Shown here piece after piece: positions 8,455 to 15,001 of a stretch of DNA of 16,096 nt. Below the pieces are notes generated by a model. It was not told where the DNA came from. It did not search any database and worked only from the letters and a program-made list of their open reading frames with translations. How positions within the stretch are numbered: position 1 is the stretch's first letter; each line of letters opens with the position of its first letter. The position numbers were made by a program, and so were the translations under genes. This DNA comes from Treponema sp. (GTDB lineage: Bacteria > Spirochaetota > Spirochaetia > Treponematales > Breznakiellaceae): positions 1-16,096 of the forward strand of contig JAISLX010000187.1 in assembly GCA_031277045.1 (NCBI GenBank). Reading direction: 5' to 3'.

Positions 8455-10203
8455 ATGCTTGAGGAGCTTTCCATCAGGAATTACGCGCTCATTGAGAATC
8501 TTACCCTTTCGTTTGGCGGGGGTTTTAACGTATTCACCGGCGAAACCGGGGCGGGGAAATCGATCATTGTTGGTTCTCTCAGCTTTCTTATGGGCGCCAA
8601 GGCTGAAGTTGACGTGATCCGTACCGGGACCGGAGAGGCCGGCGTATCCGCCGTCATACTGGTCCATCCCCAAAACCGGGATGCCAGGGAATGGCTGGAA
8701 GGCCGGGATATCGCGCCGGAGGACGACCGGATCATCGTGCGGCGTAGTATCAAAAACACCGGGCGGGGTTCGATTTTTATCCAGAATATCCCGGTTACCC
8801 GTAACGATCTGGCGGAATTTATGGCCCTGCTTTTTGATCTTCACGGTCAGCATAACCACGAATCCCTTTTGCGTAAGGAAAGCCACCGCCGTTATCTGGA
8901 TCGTTTCGCCGGCCTGGAGGCGGAGGCCGCCGCTTTTAACCGGGCGTTTTTGGAACTTTCCGAAAAAAAAAGAACCCTGGAAACCCTGGTAAATTCCGAA
9001 CGGGACCGGGACGCGCGGCTGGAACTGTTGAGTTACGCGGTGGAAGAAATCGCCGCCGCCGCTCCCCGTGCGGGAGAAAGCCGGGAACTGGAAAACGAGG
9101 CCCAAAAGCTTGGGGATTTTGAGAGGCTGGCCGCCCAGGTAAACGCCGCCGCCGCCGCTCTTTACGACAACGAGGATTCGCTTTTAAGTATGGGCCGCCA
9201 CGCGCGAAACGCCCTGGACGCGGCTGCGGCGATAGATACATCGTTGGAACCGCTGCGAAAACGCCTGGACGATCTCTACTTCGAGGCGGAGGATCTGGCC
9301 GGGGAATTCCGTTCGTACCGGGCGGGTTTAAGTTATGATCCCGCCAGGATGGAAGAGGTGGAAGAACGCCTTGCCCTGCTGCGCCGGCTCAAAAAAAAGT
9401 ACGTGTCCGGAACAACGGCCCGGCCTGATCCGGAAGAGAGTATCCTTGCCTACAAAGCCCGGGCGGAAGCGGAGATCACGGAGCTTTCCGGCGCCGAGGT
9501 AAGCAAGGATAAGATACAGGCGGAAATCGCGGCGCGGGAAAGGGATATTGGCGCCCGTTCCGTTTCCCTGGGGGCAAAACGCAAGGCCGCGGCCCTTACC
9601 CTGGGCGGGGGCATTACGGAGATACTGGGCCGCCTGGGGATGCCAAACGCCCGGTTTTCCCCCGTGGTCAGACCCAAAGGGCAGACGGGCCTGGTACTGG
9701 GGCCCTGGGGCGCGGAGGATGTGGAATTTCTTATTTCCGCCAATACCGGAGAGCCGCTGAAGGATCTGTCCCGTATCGCTTCCGGGGGGGAACTTTCGCG
9801 GGTCATGCTGGCTATTAAAACGGTTCTTGCCTCCGCGGATATTCAGGGCGGCGACGTGTCGCCCGAAACCCTTATTTTCGACGAAATCGACACCGGGATA
9901 GGGGGAGAGGTAGCCTTGTCGGTAGGGGAGTACCTGGTAAAAACCGGCAGCCGGAAACAGATCTTCTGTGTTACCCATTTGGCAAGTATCGCGGTAAGGG
10001 CGGATAATCATTACAAGGTGGAAAAGCTTGTCAGACCCTCGAAAGAAAGCGGCGGAAGCGGGGACCGGACCGTAACTACTGTCAATGTCCTGGGGAAAAC
10101 CGAAAAACGCCGGGAAATAGCCCGGATGCTTTCGGGGGACGCGGGAAACGCCGCCCTTGCCCACGCGGACGATTTGCTGACAAAGTACGGAAGCAAGGTA
10201 TAA
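8455..10203 (+). CDS. recN: RecN, DNA double-strand break repair ATPase
   Basis: RecN is an SMC-like cytoplasmic ATPase recruited early to double-strand breaks. The 582-residue protein begins MLEELSIRNYALIENL. It has Walker A GETGAGKS (29-36), the LFDLHGQHNHESLL region, a central coiled-coil stretch rich in Ala/Glu/Arg, the ABC signature SGGELS (about 443-448), Walker B TLIFDEIDTGIGG (about 472-484) and the H-loop VTHLAS (about 506). Length and layout are normal. ATG 8455 has GGGGG 5 nt upstream, inside the end of nadK; an ATG at 8398 in the same frame would overlap nadK by 56 nt and add residues unlike RecN. It is fourth in the operon, 1 nt after nadK and 5 nt before the next gene. Confidence 0.97.
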   Translation: MLEELSIRNYALIENLTLSFGGGFNVFTGETGAGKSIIVGSLSFLMGAKAEVDVIRTGTGEAGVSAVILVHPQNRDAREWLEGRDIAPEDDRIIVRRSIKNTGRGSIFIQNIPVTRNDLAEFMALLFDLHGQHNHESLLRKESHRRYLDRFAGLEAEAAAFNRAFLELSEKKRTLETLVNSERDRDARLELLSYAVEEIAAAAPRAGESRELENEAQKLGDFERLAAQVNAAAAALYDNEDSLLSMGRHARNALDAAAAIDTSLEPLRKRLDDLYFEAEDLAGEFRSYRAGLSYDPARMEEVEERLALLRRLKKKYVSGTTARPDPEESILAYKARAEAEITELSGAEVSKDKIQAEIAARERDIGARSVSLGAKRKAAALTLGGGITEILGRLGMPNARFSPVVRPKGQTGLVLGPWGAEDVEFLISANTGEPLKDLSRIASGGELSRVMLAIKTVLASADIQGGDVSPETLIFDEIDTGIGGEVALSVGEYLVKTGSRKQIFCVTHLASIAVRADNHYKVEKLVRPSKESGGSGDRTVTTVNVLGKTEKRREIARMLSGDAGNAALAHADDLLTKYGSKV

Positions 10204-10208
10204 CCGGC

Positions 10209-11027
10209 ATGGTGAAAATTTCCGACCAGGAACAAATCCGGTACCGGGAGAAGACAGAAAGGTACCGGGAACTAATCGCGGCCGCCCTTGCCAACGGGGA
10301 AAAAGCCCTTGAGGAAATAAACCGGAACCCGGCGGATTCGGCCCTGAAACGCCTGTCTCTGGCCGAGGATATGCTGGATCTTAGTTCCTACTACATCATC
10401 CAGGACGGAATATCCCATTCCATGTTAAAAACCAGGAACGAGGAAGCCCTTAACAACGCCAGAAAATCCATATACCAAAGTGTTTTTTACCTTGAGCAAA
10501 TAGTTACAACCCTGCTGGACGCACCCTATTCGGAATACGAGAAGGATATTGAACAGATTGCCCCGCTGAACGTGGAGCAGCGTTATTTTTTGATACGGAA
10601 GATGGGGCTTGCCATCGACCTTCTGAAAAACGCCTACGGGGAAAACAGCAAATGGAAATGGAGTTTTGTGGAACTTGAGGGCCGCTACGCGACAGTAGCG
10701 AAAAACATCATCGATCTTAAAAACATGGTATCAAATATCGATCCCCGTTCCCCGTATTACGCTCCCGCCGTTTGCCATCTGCGGCTTGCCATAAAATTGC
10801 TTACTCAGGCCGCGAATCGTTACCGGGAACGCTACGAGCTTTTCACCAAAAGGGTTAGTGATTTTGAAGTCAGCATTAATTTCCTCTCCGCCCTCCTCCG
10901 GATTTACCTGATCCTGGGGGACCAGGAAAATATCCAGGATGTAAAACGAAAACTCCATACATGGCAAAACAAGCTAAAAAACGACATTTTGCGGAACCGA
11001 AGCCCGGAGGCCCCGGCCGCCGGTTAA
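10209..11027 (+). CDS. Conserved-looking helical protein of unknown function
   Basis: I do not recognise this 272-residue protein. It has no signal peptide or membrane segment and is rich in Glu, Lys, Arg, Leu and Ala, with repeated heptad-like helical stretches. Examples are residues near 10-60 (QIRYREKTERYRELIAAALA), near 75-105, and the C-terminal half around HLRLAIKLLTQAANRYRERYE. A TPR-like or other all-alpha fold is plausible, but no clear repeat consensus is visible. The ATG is 5 nt after the recN stop, with AAGGT about 9 nt upstream, so it is probably translated with recN and is the last operon gene. Its stop codon overlaps the stop of the facing ankyrin gene. A cytoplasmic role is inferred from the lack of export signals. 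Confidence 0.8.
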   Translation: MVKISDQEQIRYREKTERYRELIAAALANGEKALEEINRNPADSALKRLSLAEDMLDLSSYYIIQDGISHSMLKTRNEEALNNARKSIYQSVFYLEQIVTTLLDAPYSEYEKDIEQIAPLNVEQRYFLIRKMGLAIDLLKNAYGENSKWKWSFVELEGRYATVAKNIIDLKNMVSNIDPRSPYYAPAVCHLRLAIKLLTQAANRYRERYELFTKRVSDFEVSINFLSALLRIYLILGDQENIQDVKRKLHTWQNKLKNDILRNRSPEAPAAG

Positions 11028-13816
11028 TTCAGCATGGGCAGAGTGTCGATTCGGTTCCACCGCTTCGCGATGTCCGCCGGGCTTTCGGCGGAAATGTTTT
11101 TGATCGACTTGCTGGCCCCAAGCTGCAAAAGCTGGTTAACGGTTTCCGCGCTGCCTGAACGGGCGGCGTAATGCAGAATTGTGTTCCCCGATGAATCGCG
11201 GACGTTGATAGCCTTGCCGGAAAATACCGCCTGCACCGCTTCCGCCCCCTTTGTAAGCGCCAGTTCACCGGGAGTTTTACCGTCCCCCGCCACGGTAAAG
11301 GGATCCGCCCCGGAATCCGCCAGAAGCCTGGCCAAATCCCAGTATCCCTTGTCCACCGCAAGGCGCAGAGGACTGCGTCCCTCCGAATCGACCGAAGAAA
11401 GACGGGCGCCCTGGGCGATGATCGCCCGGACCGTGGCGGAATTTGCGCCCTCGCTGATTGCGATATGCAGCGGGGAGGATCCGTTGTCGTCGGCCACCTG
11501 GATTCTGTCCTTGGTCAGGAGGGCGGAAACCCTTTCGGGGGAATGACTCAGGGCTATCCGGAACGGCGTAAGCCCTTGTGAATTCCGGGCGTGAATGGGA
11601 GCACCCCAGGACAGGAGCATATTCACAAGGTCGTCCCGTTCGGAGGATACCGCCAGGTGGAGGGGGGTATCCCCCTGGCTGTTCCGGGTATTGGGGTCCG
11701 CCCCCATATCCACCAGCCGTTCCGCGGCGGGCGAATAACCGGCCATTACTGCGTCCATGAGGGGGGTATTCCCCTCGGCGTCACGAATTTCAATATCCGC
11801 CCCCCGCGCTATCAGCAGAGCTTCGATATCGGTAATTCCCAGCCGTACCGCGTCATGGAGAGGAGTTTTACCGTTTAAGGCATGGGCGTTAGCGTCAATT
11901 CCCTCATCGAGAAGGGCCACAGCCGCCGCCGCGTTGTTCCAGCGTACCGCCGCGTGAAGGGCGGAATTTCCCAGCCTGTCCCGGTTGTTAATCACCGCCC
12001 CGGCTTTAACCAGGGCTTTGATGGTGGAAGCCCCGTTGTGCTTGACCGCCAAAAAAAGCGGCGTTTCCCCGGTGGCGTTTACCGCCTCCACATCGGCCCC
12101 CTGCTGAACAATGTAAGGAATATGGCTGTCAACGTTCCATTGGGCCGCGTAGTGGAGGATCCCGTTTCCCAAACCGTCCCGTGCGACAATCGTATTGTCA
12201 TTAATTATCCACTGGCGTACGGCGCCGGGGGCGTGGAAGGCCAGGTACAGAGGCGTTTCCCCCTTGGCGTTGGGGGCAAAAATATCGCCGCCGCGGGAAA
12301 TAAGAAGGTCCCCGGTTTCGGGATCGTTAAGGCGTACCGCCAAATGGAGGCTCGTGTCCCCTTCCCGGTTACGGGCGTTCACAAAAGCCTTCTGGTCAAG
12401 AATATAGGCGCTGGTCTTTACGTCGGCGGCGTTCTGTATCGCCGTATGGAGGATCGTGTTGCCTGCGCTGTCGGTCTGGAAAACGGTTTCCGGCGTTATC
12501 ATGGCCCGCAAGACCGGGTTGTCTATTTCCAGGGCTTTGGTGAACGGGGTGATTCCGTCGTTGTCCGCCGCGAACACGTCGGACTGATACGACAGGAGCA
12601 GAGGAATAAGGGCGGTCCTGCTTTCTTCCACCGCCAGGTAGAGGGGGGTCTTGCCTTCGATATTGCGGATCGAAACATCAGACCCGCCGGAAAGCAGCGA
12701 CTGGAGAACTTCGCTGTCCCGGTTCAGCATAATCACAATGTGCAGGGGGGAATCCCCGTGTTCATCCCGCAAATTGGGATTCGCCTGGTACGTTAGCAAA
12801 TGCCTGATAGCTTCCCGGTGGACATTCGCCGGAATACCAATGTGGAGGACCGAATTTCCCTTGGCGTCCTGGACATTCGGATCCGCCCCCAGGGAGAGGA
12901 GCAGTTCCAGGGCTTCTATGTTTCCGTACCGGGCCGCATCGTAAAGGGGCGTGGCCCCGGAAGCGTCTTTGATATTGATTTCCGCCGTTCGTTCGGTGAA
13001 AAAACGTATCAAACCCACGTAGTTTTCCCGCGCCGCGAAGTGTAAAGGAGTTCCGCCGTCGGAGGACCGGATATTGTAATTTGAGGAACGGGCGGCGGCG
13101 GCGAAGTAGGGATAAATGGGATTTGGAGACCGTCCGCCTGAAAGGATAAGTTTTTCCGCGATTTCCGCGTGATCCCGGGAATCCGGCCGGGAAAGGGCCA
13201 TGTCCAGGGCGGTTTGCCCGTGCTTGTCGGCGGCCATGATGTCCCAGTTCGGCAGACCCGCCCAGGCATCAAATATCCGCTCCACGGCTTCCACCTGTCC
13301 CGCCAAGACTGCCAGATGGAGGACGGTTCTTCCGTCCGCGTCCCGGGACTCAAGGGCCGTATCGCTCAGCAGAGCGTCAAGAAACTCTCCCTTCCGGTTG
13401 ATGCCCTCAATGGCGGCGCTGCCAATCCCCGGCACAGCCTGGTGTATATTGGCGCCGCTTTTTACCAGAATCCGCGCCATCCCGCTGTCCCCGCGTTCCG
13501 CGCTGATGCCCAAAGGACTGCGGCCGTCGTTGTCCAGCGCGTTAACATCCGCCCCCAGAGAGATGAAAAAAATCCCCAGTTGGGTGTCTCCCTTTTCCGC
13601 CGCGATATGCAGAGGGGTCCTCCCCCTGGCGTCGGTTGTGTGTACGTTGGTTTTCCCCAGGAAGAAACTCCGGGCTTTCTCGGTATCGCCGCTTTCCAGG
13701 GCGGTCCAGACATTTTCGTCTTCCTCCGGTTTGGGAGTACCGGCACAGGACACAAAAACCAGCGAAACGGCGCTGTACAGGACACAAAATATCGTTGACA
13801 AGGAGTATCTACTCAT
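11024..13816 (-). CDS. Large ankyrin-repeat lipoprotein
   Basis: The 930-residue protein starts with a lipoprotein signal peptide (MSRYSLSTIFCVLYSAVSL, then VFVSC with Cys24 as the likely lipidated residue). After a short linker, residues 62-930 are almost entirely ankyrin repeats. I count about 26 units of 31-38 residues, two of them degenerate (near 131-158 and 234-251), plus a 24-residue C-terminal cap. Most units fit D-x-x-G-x-T-P-L-H-x-A, then L-L-x-x-G-A-D-x-N. Ankyrin arrays bind proteins; an envelope-anchored array this long suggests a surface or periplasmic binding or scaffold role, but the partner is unknown. Its ribosome site is weak (GGGA close to the ATG). The stop (11024-11026) overlaps that of the rightward gene. 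Unit lengths show a higher-order pattern, described in the findings. Confidence 0.92.
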   Translation of the reverse strand: MSRYSLSTIFCVLYSAVSLVFVSCAGTPKPEEDENVWTALESGDTEKARSFFLGKTNVHTTDARGRTPLHIAAEKGDTQLGIFFISLGADVNALDNDGRSPLGISAERGDSGMARILVKSGANIHQAVPGIGSAAIEGINRKGEFLDALLSDTALESRDADGRTVLHLAVLAGQVEAVERIFDAWAGLPNWDIMAADKHGQTALDMALSRPDSRDHAEIAEKLILSGGRSPNPIYPYFAAAARSSNYNIRSSDGGTPLHFAARENYVGLIRFFTERTAEINIKDASGATPLYDAARYGNIEALELLLSLGADPNVQDAKGNSVLHIGIPANVHREAIRHLLTYQANPNLRDEHGDSPLHIVIMLNRDSEVLQSLLSGGSDVSIRNIEGKTPLYLAVEESRTALIPLLLSYQSDVFAADNDGITPFTKALEIDNPVLRAMITPETVFQTDSAGNTILHTAIQNAADVKTSAYILDQKAFVNARNREGDTSLHLAVRLNDPETGDLLISRGGDIFAPNAKGETPLYLAFHAPGAVRQWIINDNTIVARDGLGNGILHYAAQWNVDSHIPYIVQQGADVEAVNATGETPLFLAVKHNGASTIKALVKAGAVINNRDRLGNSALHAAVRWNNAAAAVALLDEGIDANAHALNGKTPLHDAVRLGITDIEALLIARGADIEIRDAEGNTPLMDAVMAGYSPAAERLVDMGADPNTRNSQGDTPLHLAVSSERDDLVNMLLSWGAPIHARNSQGLTPFRIALSHSPERVSALLTKDRIQVADDNGSSPLHIAISEGANSATVRAIIAQGARLSSVDSEGRSPLRLAVDKGYWDLARLLADSGADPFTVAGDGKTPGELALTKGAEAVQAVFSGKAINVRDSSGNTILHYAARSGSAETVNQLLQLGASKSIKNISAESPADIAKRWNRIDTLPMLN

Positions 13817-13865
13817 ATCCCATGTATCGGCAAAACGCTGTCCCAGCTATACCCTCGGTGAGTTC

Positions 13866-13895
13866 TTGACACGGCGCGGAAAAACCGGATATGTT
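13866..13895 (+). promoter_or_regulatory. Promoter-like sequence reading into the hairpin cluster
   Basis: A perfect TTGACA (13866-13871), an 18-nt spacer and TATGTT (13890-13895, 4 of 6 with the -10 consensus). It points rightward, where no protein gene follows on that strand; the first hairpin begins 4 nt after the -10. It could be chance. Confidence 0.3.
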
Positions 13896-13898
13896 GAG

Positions 13899-14032
13899 CC
13901 TGTCCCAAAACTAATTGACTGTGCGCTAACGCGCACGGTTTTGGGACAGGTTTTTGCAGTTTTTCAGGTTTTTAACCTTGCAAAACTGCGGATTTTAAGG
14001 TTGCTTTCCCAAAACTGAAGTTTTGGGAAAGC
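13899..14032. repeat. Cluster of three related stem-loops
   Basis: Three inverted repeats stand in a row. First: CCTGTCCCAAAAC (13899-13911) pairs perfectly with GTTTTGGGACAGG (13938-13950), and inside it GTGCGC-TAAC-GCGCAC (13921-13936) forms a second perfect stem; TTTTT follows. Second: GCAGTTTT (13956-13963) with AAAACTGC (13982-13989), enclosing AGGTT-TTT-AACCT (13966-13978). Third: a 14-bp perfect palindrome with a 2-nt centre, arms at 14003-14016 and 14019-14032. The TCCCAAAAC core is shared by the first and third. Runs of TTTTT recur every 9 nt (13951, 13960, 13969). It could be a repeat element, a structured RNA, or paired terminators between two leftward genes. The third hairpin has no T-tract on the minus strand. 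Confidence 0.8.
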
Positions 14033-14038
14033 CTCATT

Positions 14039-14776
14039 TTATTCGCCATGTTCCCCGGTCTCTTCTTTTTCTTCCCTGGTTATTGGCTCCAAATCCACTC
14101 TTAAGGGAGCTTTAATTTCATCAGAAGTAAGACTCATTCTTTTCCACTGAAACAAACGGTTGGCATCACCAAAATAGATCCTGTAGGTATCCCGTTCAGG
14201 TACTTGAATATAAAACTGGCCGTCGTTGTCCGATAAAGCCTCAAAACGAGATTTAATGAAAGAAGTATCCCTGGTTTCACCGGATTCACTGCTGTTATTT
14301 ACCCCGTAGTCAACAGAAACGTTAACTCCTGAAACCGGTTCCCCTGTTCCTTGAGAGCGTACCGTCCCGCGAATAACCGTAACCTGACTTTCCCTGTACA
14401 GGCTCACCGCCAAGGGATCCTTAATTTCGTCCCGGCTAATATCTATAAATTTGGTTGTAAAAAATCCGTTGTTTTCAAAAGAGTCAATATCATAAAAATC
14501 GAGGGTGTAAGAATCTTCTTCGGGCACGTAGATAAGAAAGCGTCCGTCACTATCGGTCTTAGCATTGACGTAAGGATGATAATAGATTTGAATTCCCGCT
14601 ACCGGCTCGCCTGTTTCGTCGGAGACGACTCTCCCTTGAACGGGAACCGTATAACTGCTGAGATCGGGCTGCATCTGTCCATACCCGGCGTGAACCACAG
14701 CCGGCGTTACCGCCGCCCCTAACGCTACATACACAGTTTTCAGTATGATGCGCAGTTTTTCCAGAATCTTTTTCAT
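14039..14776 (-). CDS. Exported protein with duplicated carboxypeptidase-regulatory-like domain
   Basis: The 245-residue protein has a signal peptide (lysine-rich start, hydrophobic core, likely cleavage after VVHA near residue 30) and two copies of a beta-sandwich domain of the carboxypeptidase-regulatory-like/CnaB type. Unit A (45-127) has GRVVSDETGEPVAGIQI, DSDGRFLIYVPEEDSY and SRDEIKDPLAVSL. Unit B (133-231) has GTVRSQGTGEPVSGVNV, DNDGQFYIQVPERDTY and TSDEIKAPLRVDL. The tail is Glu-rich. The layout recalls putative lipoproteins associated with radical SAM genes in Bacteroidetes, but there is no lipobox Cys and no radical SAM gene here, so that link is only a guess. AAGGGGG lies 7 nt before the ATG (14784-14790). 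The gene is clearly more A+T-rich than its neighbours and is flanked by repeat elements on both sides. Confidence 0.85.
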   Translation of the reverse strand: MKKILEKLRIILKTVYVALGAAVTPAVVHAGYGQMQPDLSSYTVPVQGRVVSDETGEPVAGIQIYYHPYVNAKTDSDGRFLIYVPEEDSYTLDFYDIDSFENNGFFTTKFIDISRDEIKDPLAVSLYRESQVTVIRGTVRSQGTGEPVSGVNVSVDYGVNNSSESGETRDTSFIKSRFEALSDNDGQFYIQVPERDTYRIYFGDANRLFQWKRMSLTSDEIKAPLRVDLEPITREEKEETGEHGE

Positions 14777-14825
14777 CTTTATACCCCCTTGTTGATTGCT
14801 CGCGTTACGCAGGAAGAATAATATG

Positions 14826-14960
14826 AACCACGAACCACACGAATTCCTGCTTTGGCAACCCTGATTTTACCTGTAACTTCTTTTTAGTTGCGGAAAACAG
14901 GAATGCAAAGCAGGAAGGAAGGTCAGAATAACGCTCTCCTGTTCGTGTCCGTTCGTGGTT
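14826..14960. repeat. MITE-like 135-bp palindromic element with CCACGAA ends
   Basis: The ends are near-perfect inverted repeats: AACCACGAACCACACGAA (14826-14843), and at 14942-14960 the complement of AACCACGAACGGACACGAA. Inside is a second 11-bp perfect inverted repeat, TTCCTGCTTTG (14844-14854) with CAAAGCAGGAA (14906-14916). Further in are CCTGT/ACAGG (14870-14874, 14897-14901) and AACT/AGTT (14875-14878, 14886-14889). The whole stretch could fold into one long interrupted hairpin. It holds no convincing gene. Repeats with CCACGAA/TTCGTGG ends are, from memory, common in many bacterial and archaeal genomes; the copy number here was not checked. Confidence 0.7.
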
Positions 14961-15001
14961 AAATTTCTTCAATTCAAGAGCGGGGGATAAGCTCGCCCTT
15001 T

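Noticed and set aside
8407..10164. Long leftward frames opposite recN (8407-9105, 9328-10164)
   Set aside because: recN is intact on the other strand with all ATPase motifs; the antisense products are Pro/Gly/Arg-rich with no domain.
11882..12796. 304-codon rightward frame inside the ankyrin gene, and others nearby
   Set aside because: They mirror the repeat periodicity of the ankyrin frame and have no independent support.
11024..13816. Regular roughly 100-bp spacing that might suggest a CRISPR or satellite array
   Set aside because: The period is the 33-residue ankyrin unit in an open frame; the DNA repeats are diverged and have no spacers.
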